From positions 1,380,131 to 1,444,130 of the forward strand of contig NC_134033.1 of assembly GCF_964204645.1 (NCBI RefSeq): a stretch of DNA of 64,000 nt, written 5' to 3'. Each line of letters starts with the position of its first letter. Positions within the stretch are counted from its first letter, which is position 1. Made by a program: the position numbers and the translations under genes. This DNA is from Tubulanus polymorphus (lineage: Eukaryota > Nemertea > Palaeonemertea > Tubulaniformes > Tubulanidae). Below the pieces are notes generated by a model. That model had not been told where the DNA came from. It saw only the letters and a program-made list of their open reading frames with translations, and searched no databases. This document shows positions 1 through 11,635 of the stretch, piece after piece.

Positions 1-130
1 GGATTTAGCGCCTGGTCTCTCCCACCGTCAGGGGTGGATTTAGCGGCTGGTCTCTCCCACCGTCAGGGGTGGATTTAGCGCTGGTCTCTTCCACCGTCAG
101 GGGTGGATTTAGCGCCTGGTATCTTCCAGC
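1..130. repeat. 35-bp tandem repeat, about 3.7 copies
   Basis: A 35-bp unit containing CACCGTCAGGGGTGGATTTA is repeated almost head to tail from the first base. The array probably continues left of the window. No coding role is visible. Confidence 0.85.
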
Positions 131-189
131 CCTCGGCCTTTCAATTGAGATTGTTCCGTCGTGACAAAGATCATTAAAACCTTCAAAAC

Positions 190-609
190 CTTTGACGCCC
201 ACCTTCAATCATAGGGGGGGGGGGGGCTTGTAGAAACAGCCATCTTATGCAAAAGAGTTTATCTAGGCGTTGATCAAATTGATCATTTGTTGCATTGTAA
301 TTGACAATTTGATGATGTCATAAGGAGGACAGCCAAAGCTGCCATCTTGAGAAGAGTCTGTTATAGCTGAGAAAATCACAAGTAAACAATTTGATGATGT
401 CATAGGGGGATTTGTGGAAGCCACCATCTTTAAAACGGAAGGTTTCTACAGGATTTTTTTGTCGAAAGTCTGAATTCTTTGTGAAACGCAATATTCCATC
501 GCTCGGAAAGGTCGTATATTTGCATGTTATCTGATCTTTGATACCCTTTAGTACATCATCCGACTAAGGCACTTTTTATGCTTATGATCCTTGTCCCCTT
601 TTTCTGAAG
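190..609. repeat. Non-coding stretch with dispersed 'GATGATGTCATAGGGGGA' repeat
   Basis: After a G-run at about 214-226, this stretch holds two diverged copies (about 300-360 and 385-440) of a repeat seen across the whole window, recognised by TTTGATGATGTCATAGGGGG followed by a purine-rich 'ccatctt' tail. Other copies lie at about 5.45-5.66, 9.96-10.33, 14.45-15.08, 21.75, 24.85-25.0, 25.4-25.64, 26.0-26.13, 51.75 and 54.24-54.69 kb. No gene is seen. Confidence 0.6.
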
Positions 610-824
610 AAGAAATTCTCGAGTCTGAAAAAAAAATTCAAACGCGAGTTTCGTTGGTTTCGATTGTGGTCGATGACACCGGAAATACTGCTCTTAAACA
701 GCCTTCGACATCAAAGAACTGGAAAGTTAACGCAGATCTGAAGAACGTGTGCTATAAAGGAAAAGCGCCAAACCAGAACCGAATCGCACCGACTCGAAAT
801 CCGCCGGGAATGTATTTATTCTAG
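610..824 (+). CDS. Possible 3'-terminal exon of an unidentified gene
   Basis: A pyrimidine-rich acceptor (tccccttttttctgaag) at about 590-609 is followed by an open frame of about 71 codons ending in TAG at 822-824. The translation looks protein-like: a charged start (EEILESEKK) and a Lys/Asn/Pro-rich tail ending NPPGMYLF. No upstream exon can be linked, so the rest of the gene would lie left of the window. I do not recognise the family. A chance open frame is the main alternative. Confidence 0.3.
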
Positions 825-844
825 GGATAAGGCCAAAAAAAATT

Positions 845-1036
845 GATACCTCGTTTCTGCGCTCTGCTGAGCTTAAATGTTGACCCGGTCGGCCGCCTAT
901 CTACCCTATACATTACTTTTTTAAAAATCGTGATCAATTTCACCGTAACAGACCCGGCCGCTATAGAAATGAACTGTTTATAAATTTTATCATATTTTAC
1001 AAAAATGACCCGGCCGCTGCGGAGAAACAAGGTATC
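845..1036. mobile_element. MITE-like element, TIR family GATACCTTGTTTCTCC
   Basis: The left end reads GATACCTCGTTTCTGCG and the right end is its near-perfect inverse (GAGAAACAAGGTATC), about 192 bp apart. The interior is rich in CCCGGCCG-type words and encodes nothing credible. A second, shorter element with the same termini lies at 11154-11291, which supports a mobile family rather than a chance hairpin. Confidence 0.55.
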
Positions 1037-1504
1037 ATTTTTGTTTAGCCTAAAAGCAGATTTTCAGTATGAAAAGAAACGAAACGTTCTTGTTTACAGT
1101 GAACTAACACTGAGATTGTATCAATAGGCGCGTCGTGGGTATAAGATATCAGCGCTACTTACCTTTAACTGTGATAAGACCTATACGCAGATAAGCATGT
1201 AGGTGACGACATACTTTTCGTATTTGAAACGTCGCGCTTTGATATAAAAAGTAAATTCTAATCGTTTTGTAAATAGCGAGATCCCTCTTAACAGGTTTGA
1301 ATACGCCTTAATCGGTTAGGCAAGTTTACAGTAAACGGAACTGTGTGATTATTCGGGTAGGAATTTTTCGATGACGACCGGAATTTTGAAAACGTGAGAA
1401 AAATCGACGGAGCCGCGAGTCGCACTGGGAATCGAGAATAGTAGATTTTCAAATATTCGAAAAGTGGTAGATTTTCAGTTGGGATCGCGCCGAAAAAAAA
1501 AACC

Positions 1505-4500
1505 ATGAAGAGATTTTTTAGACGTATCAGAGATTTCGCGACCGGAAGTCCGGATTCGTCGAACGAAGATGCAGAGTTGGTGAGTAAATCGGCGCATTTT
1601 ACACGTATCTATCGTCATCGGGTGTCATAGCTTGACTTCACGCCTCACCCATCCTTATAGGAAATAATTTTGTTACGAAATTGCCAAGATAGTTGCCCAG
1701 CTAGTTGCAATATTTTGATTTCTACCAAAATAAATTCAGATAATAAGCCTTTTTCCAGTTTCCAGGCACCATTTTTGGGGTACCTGCCGGGTCCGCTTGT
1801 TGATGTTTTTGTCCCTATTTTGTCCCCGTTCAATTATTTCTATTTCTTTCATATCTCTGGATTGCATCAGGATAGAAACAATTATTTAATAATACTCCAC
1901 CCGTAGCCTGTTATTCAGACGATAGTTATCTTGTTTCTTATTTGTAATTTTTGTCCGGAAAAAACTTGCCCGGTCCAAACAGTCTACCGGCGCGTGGATC
2001 TCGCGAAAATGATTCTTTTATAGCGATTGAATATTCTAATCTATTTCATTGATTTTTTTTCGCAGACGAACGAACGGAAATGTCAACTAAATCAGATCAG
2101 TGAGTATTTCAAGATTTCTGGAAAAAAGATCAAATTTTCCAAGAAAAATTGTCAGAATTGATATTTAAGTGATAACACTTTGTTTCTAGGTACCGCGATA
2201 CCCGATTATCTGAAAACGCTGTACAAAGAACGCTTTGGGATGCTTAAACCGGAACCGTGGGAGGCCGAACACTCTACCCGTCAATTCGTTCCGTTTACCA
2301 GCCGTCATCCTCGCCTACAAATTGCGTTAACCAAATCGACCGGCGAGGTCTTGGAATTAAGCCTACCATCGGGTGACGTCACGAATGAACTATTCTCCGC
2401 GCGGGCGGATACGCGTGTTCGGTGCGCTTGTATCAAAGGTAATAAGGCGCTGATGATTAAACCGTTAAACCGTTAACGAAATTTGAATTTTGAAATTTAG
2501 ATATTTTCATCTCGTTCTGTAGGAAGTATTGATACTGGTAAAACTACGATGATTCGAAAGATCGCTTTAGATTGGGTCGGAAGTGAACCGTACGTGAACA
2601 AATACAAAACCGTTTACGCAGCGGACCTGGAAGATTTAAACTACAACGGCGACCAATCATTCCTCGAATTACTAGCCGAGATGCTGCCCTCTGGTGGCGA
2701 GGGCGAGAAGCTGACGGCGAAAGAAATCGAATATATTTTGGAGTCAAACTCGAACGACGAGAGTTTATTTCTGTTGGATAACATCGACCTGGTCGACGAC
2801 GAACTGAAACGCGCCGAAATCGTCGACTTCCTCGAAGAACCGCCAGGTGGCGACAAAACCGTCGTCGTGGTGACGTGCAGACGGGATCGGGTGTTGGAAG
2901 ATTTGGAGGTCGAGCACGAGTGGTTCTGTTTGCGAGGAATGACGGTGAATCAGGCTAAGAGGAATCCGTTCCCGTCCTCGCGGCGCCGATCCAGCTCAAC
3001 TCTGAGCGCGATGCTACTCGTCAGTAAAAAGTCATCGTCGAAGAAAAAATGTTTCAAAAAACCACCGACAGGCGGCGTGCAGAAAGTACCCGGATTTCTA
3101 ATCGATAAACAATTCGTGAAACCGTTATATTTGAAAATCTACGACGCTCTGTACATGCGGAAGAATTCTCGTCGCCGTCCGGCAGCCTCTATACCCGCCA
3201 TGTTGAACGATTTCATGTACCACGTGATGGGCGAATTCACCGGAAGTTTCATCGATTCGGTCACCAACTATCACGTGATCGGCGAATTGTGCATCCTGGC
3301 GCAGGAGAGTTTACGCGCCGGAAGCTGGAAACTGGCGGACGAACAGCTGAACGAGAAAAGCGGAATCGTGGCGGCGTTGTTGGAGAAACGACGCGATTGT
3401 GAGCGTCGCTTCTGCAGTAAGTCAATCCATACCTACCTGGCCGGGTTGGGTGTCGTCACCCCGTTCGATAACCGGATCCCCTTCGATCGAGTCTCATTCG
3501 ACCGAATCGATTCCGAACTGGAGAAATTCGGTAAATTATTCCTGGCTTCGATCGTCCATTCGTTGGACGCGACCGGTAACGACGCCTGGCGGACGCTGAT
3601 CGAAACAGTGCTCGATCGAACGGCTCTACCGACCGGATGTACGCACGGTCTCTACTGCGCGTGCGCGGTCGTCACGCGACAGCTGCTGAGTCACTCGGCT
3701 TCGTTCTGGTGCCCGGAAGACGACGAGCACCTGTTGACCCTTGCCAACAGTTGCGTGGTCACGTGTCGCAACTACGACGTGTATTTCCACATGCAGAGAT
3801 TGATGACGAGTTTGGTTCCGGGGGTCGGTTTGAACTGCGAAGCGACACTGGAGCTGATGTCGTCGTTCCTGTCGCCTATAGTGTATCTAAACCGCGACAC
3901 GAGCCCCGTCATACAGGCACTGGTTCCCGTACTGCTGGCCCGTCAAACCTGCCCCATCGAAATCATCTTTCTCTGCCACACGTTCAACATGACTGCCGCC
4001 TATAAGGACCGTATCGAAGACGGTCTCCGTCAAAACCGTTCGGTTCGAGGAATAGTCGCGGTAACCGTGCCCGGGGTGACGCTTCAGTGGACCGGATACC
4101 GCAAGTGCCCGACTGTCACGTGGTTTCTGACCTTGGCATTCACGACAGACGAGGATTTCTACCATTTGAAGGCCGACGATAAAAAACGGTTTCGTCTGCT
4201 CGAGAAACGGAACGACCACTGGCACGTGACCGGTCGTTCGCTCGGTATTGAAGATTTGCGCGATCGCGACGCGGAGGAGCCGTTAGAACGACTGCACCTC
4301 CGTCTACCGGCCGAACGCGGAAGCTCCACTTTGATCGCCATCACGAAGCTTTTAAAACATCCATACCCGCTGACCCACTTATACCTGGACGGAGGCGCCC
4401 CCGACGATCCGGAAGACTACACGAACCATCTCAAAAACGTCATCCCAAATCTTCGAGAATTACGTCTCGGTTCGTTGATACGTTCGAACGGTCACGTGGA

Positions 4501-5065
4501 CTTTGTCCGAGTCGTCCGATTGGCCAATAACCTACGAACCGTCCAGGTGGGCGTGGATATGAATAACACGTCTCGTAATGTCTGTCAATCAATCGGTCAG
4601 TTGGTGAATTTAACCGGATTTCACGCCGGCTTGAACACCTACCACTGGCCGACGACCTTGGGATGTTACCCGGCGCTCGCAGATTTGACTATCTACCTGA
4701 AAAACGACGAACAAACTCAAAACATCCTCGACTTCATGAATCACAGCCGATCACGTGATCTACGCGTGCTCCGACTGGAAACCGGAAGCGGTTACGAACA
4801 GCCGGAAGTGGACGACGTAACCGCCATATTGGATTCGATCGGAAATCACGAGAATCTGATATCGGCGCGATTGTGTTTCTTAGGCGTTGAACTATCGGAG
4901 GCGCAAATCGCGCAGATTGCAGAAATTATCGGCGATCACATCGGTCTCGTACATCTGAGTCTATTCACGAGAAACAGCGCCACCTTGCTAGAGCAGGAAG
5001 AACTAAAAGATGCCCTTCGCCGATCCGTTCGACCGCGCTTCGTCGAAACAAAATTCACTCGATAA
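1505..5065 (+). CDS. NACHT-LRR (NLR-like) receptor
   Basis: Model: exons 1505-1579, 2066-2099, 2190-2438 and 2523-5065, 966 aa, all GT-AG with phases closing. A short N-terminus (about 35 aa, no death-fold domain seen) leads to a YLKTLYKERFGMLKPEPW linker typical of animal NLRs just before NACHT. Walker A GSIDTGKTT (about residues 120-128) is rebuilt across the exon 3/4 junction. Walker B LFLLDNID is at about 201-208 and a sensor-1-like VVVVTCRRD at about 233-241. The C-terminal third (about 670-960) has degenerate leucine-rich repeats such as LTHLYLDGG and LRELRLGSL. By family it should be a cytosolic ATP-binding sensor or scaffold; the ligand cannot be inferred. The start is the first ATG in frame with exon 2. 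An N-terminal effector domain could exist on unseen upstream exons. Confidence 0.85.
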
Positions 5066-5104
5066 TTCAATTCCGATGACGTCATAAAATGTCTGCCTCC
5101 TGGG

Positions 5105-5440
5105 CCTAGTTCCACAGTTGTGAGTTAGAAATAATTCAGTTCTTTTTCAGTTCATTTTCAACTTCAAAGTAAAATCTTAACTCAGAACTGTGGAACTAGA
5201 TCCTGAATTCCATCCTATGTCGAATTGGTTTGTGAAGGTGATTCGATATGATGTCGTTGAAGGGGGGGGGTTATATGAAGGTGGCCATGTTTTCTGGAAG
5301 GGTCTTCATAGATCAGGTTACCAGCTGGATCCAGTTCCACAGTTGTGACATACAGTTAGTTCTGAGTTGAAGTTAGTTCATTTTTTCAATGAGTTAACTC
5401 ACAGTCAGATCTCGGAACTGTGGGCCCAGTAGATTATGAT
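5105..5440. repeat. Two foldback copies of the CAGTTCCACAGTT element
   Basis: Two elements of about 100 bp (about 5109-5207 and 5331-5430) have arms reading AGTTCCACAGTTGTGAGTTA and the inverse TAACTCAGAACTGTGGAACT. They belong to the most common short repeat of the window. The rest of 5440-5690 holds copies of the 'GATGATGTCA' repeat. Confidence 0.7.
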
Positions 5441-5692
5441 GACGTCATTAAATGGATTAATGACAAGGTTGAAACGATCTATACGAATATTTGATGACGT
5501 CAAAGGGGGATTTAGGGAGCAGCCATCTTTCCTGGTGTTTAGACGAGATTAACAGATAAATCGGTGATGTCTTAGGGAGATTTTTGGATTAAGCCATCTT
5601 TTCTGGAATCCGTTTATAGGGCAAATGTCTAGAAGGTAATTTGATGATGTCATAATTCGGTTACTAACTCCCTGGTCATTCAAACAGACAAC

Positions 5693-5875
5693 CCGATACC
5701 GGCTTCATTCATGTTCTGCGCACGCATGTCTGTCGTCTGCTGATACTAGATCCGTATCGGAAACAAGACTACATCATATTCACCCGGATATTGGAGCAGG
5801 CGAGTGTAATAATCGATATCCATCTCAACTGGTTTAGAAGAATTGTTCTATCGTGCTCAAGTCGGTGAAGATTGA
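5693..5875 (+). other. Coding-like open stretch downstream of the NLR gene
   Basis: After an acceptor-like ttcaaacag, one frame stays open for about 60 codons to a TGA near 5875, with protein-like composition (RTHVCRLLILDPYRKQDY). No partner exon or clear donor was found. It may be an exon relic of a second NLR-type gene or chance. Confidence 0.2.
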
Positions 5876-5894
5876 CCAGGCTTAATTTCCATTT

Positions 5895-6335
5895 CCGAGA
5901 AAAAAAGGTTTTGCTTGTTCCTGGGAATTGATATAGAGGTTCTGCTTGTTCCTGAGACTCAAAAGGTTTCGCTTATTCCCGAGAAAAAAGGTTTTGCTTG
6001 TTCCTGAGAAAAAAGGTTTTACTCGTTCCTGAGAAAAAGGTTTTGCTTATTCCTGAGAAAAAGGTTCTGCTTGTTCCTGAGAAAAAAGGTTTTGCTCGTT
6101 CCTGAGAAAAAGGTTTTGCTTATTCCTGAGAAAAAAGGTTTTGCTCGTTCCTGAGAAAAAGGTTCTGCTTATTCCTGGGAAAAAAAGGTTTTGCTTGTTC
6201 CTGAGAAAAAGGTTCTGCTCGTTCCTGAGAAAAAGGTTTTGCTCGTTCCTGAGAATTAATATAAAGGTTCTTGTTCCTGAGACAAAGAGGTTTACTTGTT
6301 ACTGACAAAAAAAGGTTTTGTTTCTGAGAAAAAAA
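5895..6335. repeat. About 20-40 bp minisatellite (ggttttgcttgttcctgaga)
   Basis: Roughly twenty imperfect copies of a unit built on AAAGGTTTTGCTTGTTCCTG fill this stretch. Open frames through it are by-products of the repeat period. Confidence 0.85.
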
Positions 6336-7230
6336 GGTTCTGATTATGCTTAATATTCACACTTGGCTCTACCCATTTAGTTTGTGCATATAGTGTGCTT
6401 TATGTCGAGATCCCTCTTTGCTTCTTTTAACATCTCTGTGTTATTGCATACCATAATTTTGATAACATTATTATATTATTCCTACTGAAGATGATTACGT
6501 ATTAAGAAAACAGTCAAAATGTGAAATAAACTACACTATCTCTCAATGAAACAGTTCGGATTTCTTTTTCATTATTAAAGTGGGATCTGATACCAACTAA
6601 ATCTATAAATTCAACCGAAACAACCTTGAACATTAATGTCGAGCGCCAATACGATGACCTTTACGCCCTTGCAAAGCACCCTGAAGAACAAACAACTACT
6701 CGGTCTCTAGATTCTACTGACGTATCGATTTTCGGATTGGTTTTCGCTGTTGTTGTTGTGGTGGTAACTCATCCCGCGCTCCTCCCGTTCCGCTGTTCAT
6801 TGATATTTTATGTCTATCGGAAAAAATCGAAATGACATACATTTTTACTTATCGCTTCAGGCTGTTCTTAAATTAGTAACGTTTTCGCCAATAATAACTT
6901 GCGTGTGAAATGTACTGCAGAAAGTTCAAGTACCCCCTAAACCAAGAACAAAATGGCGACTGGTTGTATTTATATAAAGCCACTCACTCTCCCCTCAGAA
7001 CTTCAGTCTCGAAGTATTACCGTTAATCTAGCTTTTAAATCCCACTTTAAGTATTCACGAATACCGCCTTGAACCACACACTCCCCTCCCCCAAATAGTA
7101 TTGGAAACCGATACGTGTGCAACTTTATCCTCGAGTCCAAAATTCTACCAGATGGTGAATGCATCGTTAAGAAACGACTGTCAGACAAATATATGATCGA
7201 GTTCAATGTTCAAAAATAGATAGGATACTT
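6336..7230. other. Intergenic, no gene recognised
   Basis: AT-rich sequence. The open frames at 6626-6835 (+) and 7003-7206 (-) show no recognisable domain, and I leave them uncalled. Confidence 0.4.
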
Positions 7231-7231
7231 A

Positions 7232-7929
7232 CTCTCCCAGTCTGGACGGTATCTCCTAATGGGTAGGGGACCACTCTCCCAGTCTGGACGGTGTCTCCTA
7301 ATGGGTAGGGGACCACTCTCCCAGTCTGGACGGTGTCTCCCAATGGGTAGGAGACCACTCTCCCAGTCTGGACAGTGTCTCCTAACGGGTAGGGGACCAC
7401 TCTCCCAGTCTGGACGGTGTCTCCTAATGGGTAGGAGACCACTCTCCCAGTCTGGACAGTGTCTCCTAATGGGTAGGGGACCACTCTCCCAGTCTGGACG
7501 GTGTCTCCTAATGGGTAGGACACCACTCTCCCAGTCTGGACAGTGTCTCCTAATGGGTAGGGGACCACTCTCCCAGTCTGGACGGTGTCTCCCAATGGGT
7601 AGGAGATCACTCTCCCAGTCTGGACGGTATCTCCTAATGGGTAGGAGACCACTCTCCCAGTCTGGACGGTATCTCCTAATGGGTAGGAGACAACTCTCCC
7701 AGTCTGGACGGTATCTCCTAATGGGTAGGAGACCACTCTCCCAGTCTGGACGGTATCTCCTAATGGGTAGGGAACCACTCTCCCAGTCTGAACGGTGTCT
7801 CCTAATGGGTAGGAGACAACTCTCCCAGTCTGGACGGTGTCTCCTAATGGGTGTAGGAGACCACTCTCCCAGTCTGGACGGTGTCTCCTAATGGGTAGGA
7901 GACCACTCTCCCAGTCTGGACCGTGTCTC
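7232..7929. repeat. 42-bp minisatellite, about 16-17 copies
   Basis: The unit CTCCCAGTCTGGACGGTGTC plus CTAATGGGTAGGGGACCA repeats with only a few substitutions. The 42-bp period is a multiple of three, so long repetitive open frames exist on both strands (251 and 210 codons), but they lack any non-repeat coding context. Confidence 0.9.
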
Positions 7930-8843
7930 CTAAATGCATGAAATAAAATAATCAACATCCCTCGTATGATTCCATTATATTAAATTGTACCTCTAAGATA
8001 AGATCAAATAAGATAATCGTTTATTTTCTCAAGACTAATGTCGTACAAATAATATATGAATCACGATAGTAGGGAATAACAATATTTGGATATATTTCAA
8101 TTTAAATTCATCGAAATAAATACATAAAATTATATATACGTCAAGATAAGATGAATTAATCGCCCAATTTCTTTATAATAAACATTTCACTTCATAGAAT
8201 ATAGAAAATTTAACAGCATTATTTTTAAATGTGTTTTGAGATTTGGAACGTTTTGGCGAAGTGCAGCAGGGTACAATCAAAATATACAATAATATACAAT
8301 TTTTCTGATGAAAAACTGTTCTCGTAATTTTCGACATTGATTCATATTTTACTCTGATTTCATCTAAAGTCAACATCATACTTTCACATTCGTATTTATC
8401 GAAGAGTTCTCGGCAACTCCTGCACAAGTTGGTGGACCCAGAGTTGGATGTATGTCATATTTTTTACTCATCGACACCACGTTTGAATTTAGGCATTATT
8501 TTTCTAGACATTGATTTCCTGGATGGAATGCATCAGTTCAGTCGTTATCTATACAAGGCAATGAATGCAAAAAATAAAGAATAAAAGGCTTAAAGACAGT
8601 ATTAAAAGAAAGGTTAGAACGCATCAAGTTGCTCTTTGCAACGCTAAAACACAGTATCTAAACATACTGCCTACTGCTTAAATTTTGCCCTATTGCAAAA
8701 ATAGGGGTAAGGGTGAGTTGAAATGTACCTCAACATTACCATTATGCCAACGTGACTGGATTGTGTAAAAAAAAAAATGCTGAAAATCGAAAATTGTGTT
8801 TTCGATTTGTATGGCGGAATTATGATAATGAAATTCAATGATC
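7930..8843. other. AT-rich intergenic with a possible coding relic (about 8173-8440, -)
   Basis: Mostly AT-rich. On the minus strand, about 8440 to 8300, a Cys-rich and charged segment (LCRSCRELFDKYE, then LDEIRVKYE) resembles the start of zinc-finger-associated proteins. It has no supporting exons, so it may be a decayed fragment. Confidence 0.25.
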
Positions 8844-11635
8844 TTACAAGAAAGTCAGTATAATAGGTTTAGTCATTGCACACCATGCGCAATACCCGTC
8901 ACATTTCACGGAAAATACCGTATCATTCGACTCCACAATGCTTAGAGTAACGCTGAAACCGTGTTTCTTGTATTGGGGCTGAAATATTTTAAAAAAATAT
9001 ATATTCATCACAACAAAATCGCAGTTTAAATCAGATATGGCAAATTTTTGTCTGACTCGCCCACAAACGAAATCGGTTTCTGGCTTCCTTAAGTGTATTT
9101 CGAAGAAATTAGGATTGCCTACTGCATTTCACAGAAATGCCGCTAGGGGACCGTACGGTGCTGCCACCAACTAGGTATCCATGGTACATGTATTTATTCA
9201 AATATAAACGAAATTCATCAATGAAATCAAAAATTGTTTTTTTCACTTTTGAAATGATGAATAAATTTTGTTTTTTAAAACGTCTTGGATTCGTGCAATC
9301 ATAGTCAGTTTAACTTCAAACTTTCAAATTACCGTTTCAGCGAATTTGAAGCCGGTTTGGTTCAAGTTCATTTTGCCCCATCCAACACTCCCTCGATCAC
9401 AGTCGCAACTATATCCGTATGGTTTCAGTATTCCAGACCACGGGTTCGTCGCGAAAGTGTAGTCGCTCGCCTCAACTTGTAGCGTCTGTAGAAATAAAGA
9501 TTGTCAATTTGATCTAAAATACTCCAGACTTCTAAACTATCTGATAGTGACTTGATATATAATTCAAAGCCTACACTAGTGATTTGAACTGTCCAGAAAT
9601 TGTATTAATCCATTCATAAAAAAATATCAAATTTTCAGAGTTCATATTTTTCAAACAACCATTTTAGTTGACACAATTGAAATGTCGATATACCCCCTGG
9701 CGGATACGTACCAGCGGATTTATCCTTATTTTAGTGAATCGGGAATAACCGTGTTGACTCCACCTGCTTCCGGGACAATTGACGAAGTTTTCGCTACTTC
9801 CGGTTGGTAAGGTCAGGAATTCGGTGTACTTCCGGTGACAGTAGAGACGCATCGGGCTGGTTCTGTTGTAGTAGATCACGTGATCCTTATCGGGCTGATC
9901 GTCTGCCAACCATAACTCTTTACAGCAACGAGGCCGATCCTGTTTCTGAAATACATTAGAAAAAATGGCTGCCTCCTTTTAATCCCCCCTATTACGTCAT
10001 CGAATTGCCCCGTGGTTTGATCTTTTAGATAATTCAAGATAAAGATGGCTGTCTTTTGAAATTCCCCTATGACATCATCAAATTGTCCAACAAATTCTCG
10101 TGAATTCCTCAATGAATTCCCATATGACGTCATTGAATTGATCTATCAACGCCGCCTATCATGATTTGATGAGACGAATAATTAATGACCGCCTCCTTAA
10201 ATCCACACGTGACATCACCGAGAAAATGCCTCTTGATCATTTTAGGAAAGATGCCTGCCTCTGCATATCCCCCCATGACATCATCAATTGCTGCCTCATT
10301 ATCTAATGCGGACCCGTTCAGGACCACCCTATGATATCATTATCTAATCCATGCGGACCCGTTCAGGACCACCCTATGATATCATTATCTAATCCATGCG
10401 GACCCGTTCAGTACCACCCTATGATATCATTATCTAATCCATGCGGACCCGTTCAGGACCACCCTATGATATCATTATCTAATCCATGCGGACCCGTTCA
10501 GGACCACCCTATGATATCAGTATCGACGTATTCAAAGTACGATATTCTTCCCTTGACCTTTAGTTGGAAAGTTCTGTTCTCCACATTTTAGTTTCGGTAT
10601 TTCTAGTTGTTGAATTATTCAAAGCTTGACACAATTCAAATTATTGCAAAAATATCGTTTTTCCGTTGACGGAGTATTTTGAATAAATAGCCAATGCTGA
10701 CATAGCTACCGAGTCGTCATGCTGGCGCTGATGAAGTAGAATGGTAGCCGATTAGGGCCACCAATTTTCTTACGAGTCCCGAATGAGTCACCTTAACAAT
10801 GCGTCCAGCTGGTGAAACGAGGCAACACAGAACAGATTCTTATAATAACCATAAATCCAGTACTGGAACCAGGATCCAGTACTGGAACCAGTTCCACAGT
10901 TCTGGATCCAGTTCCACTGTTACTGGATCAAGTTACACAATTAATGGACCCAGTTCCACAGTTCTGGATCCAGTTCCACAGGTCTGAACCCAGTTCCACA
11001 GTTCTTGATCCAGTTCCACAGTAACTGGACCCAGTTCCACAATTATTGGGCCCCAAATCCACATTTCTGGACTCGGATTTGAATTGAATTTCTCAATCGG
11101 TTAGTCCTACAATAAGTTCTATAGATTAAGAATACCTTCTCGGCTAAGAAAATGATACCTTGTTTCTCCTAATAGGCCGAGTCATGTTATAAACTGAGAT
11201 AAAATTTGTGATCAGTTCATTTCTGTAACTGCCGGGTCTGGTAAAGGCCGGGCCGACTTTAAAGCTCAGCCAAAATGAGAAACAAGGTATACGGCTAGGA
11301 CATTTAAGCCTTACCTTAAAAGCCGATATGACCGACTCGTTCCCGGATGTGACCAAACTCGCTGCGCACGCATCTCGATCGGAAAGTTGACAACGTCGTC
11401 GTATCGGCAAATAATTCGCCGACAAACAATCAGGGTGTTGACTACAATGTTTGAAACAGTCGAAGTCGTTTCTACAAGGTAGTTCCTCCAGGTAAGGTTT
11501 ATCCAGCATTAAACCGGGCATAAACCGGGCTATACTAAACCAGCCTGATGTCATAGAGCTCTGCTCGCTGATATCAATAAACCACAAGAACACGATAAAC
11601 TTGTAAAAAACGATGTAGTGAAAACCACCGCTCAT
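8844..11635 (-). CDS. Secreted PAN-GON protein, copy A
   Basis: Exons on the minus strand: 11635-11315, 9945-9712, 9485-9333 and 8978-8844; all GT-AG, phase 0, 280 aa. Residues 1-25 form a signal peptide (FYKFIVFLWFI core). Residues about 28-107 are a Cys-rich PAN/Apple-like module (CFKHCSQHPDCLSANY, then CQLSDRDAC). Exons 2-4 encode a GON-type domain: MRLYCHRKYTEFLTLP, then DYTFATNPWSGIL, then YGYSCDC, then MNLNQTGFKF, ending in CDGYCAWC. GON is best known at the C-terminus of ADAMTS9/20-type proteases; here no protease or thrombospondin repeat is present. It is probably an extracellular binding protein. Exon lengths (321, 234, 153, 135) equal copy B exactly, which proves duplication. Confidence 0.8.
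10293..10520. repeat. 45-bp minisatellite, about 5 copies
   Basis: The unit is GGACCCGTTCAGGACCACCC followed by TATGATATCATTATCTAATC, nearly identical between copies. It lies in intron 1 of PAN-GON copy A. Upstream, 9960-10290 holds dispersed 'ATGACATCATC' repeat copies. Confidence 0.9.
10857..11062. repeat. CAGTTCCACAGTTCTGGATC half-site array
   Basis: About nine tandem copies of a 20-25 bp unit made of one arm of the CAGTTCCACAGTT foldback element, in intron 1 of PAN-GON copy A. Confidence 0.8.
11154..11291. mobile_element. MITE-like element, second member of the GATACCTTGTTTCTCC family
   Basis: The ends read GATACCTTGTTTCTCC and, inverted, GAGAAACAAGGTATA, about 138 bp apart. It sits about 24 bp downstream of the exon-1 donor of PAN-GON copy A, so the insertion respected the splice site. 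Confidence 0.55.

Noticed and set aside
7203-7958. 251-codon minus-strand and 210-codon plus-strand open frames
   Set aside because: Both are read through the 42-bp minisatellite, whose period is a multiple of three; no signal peptide, domain or non-repeat context.
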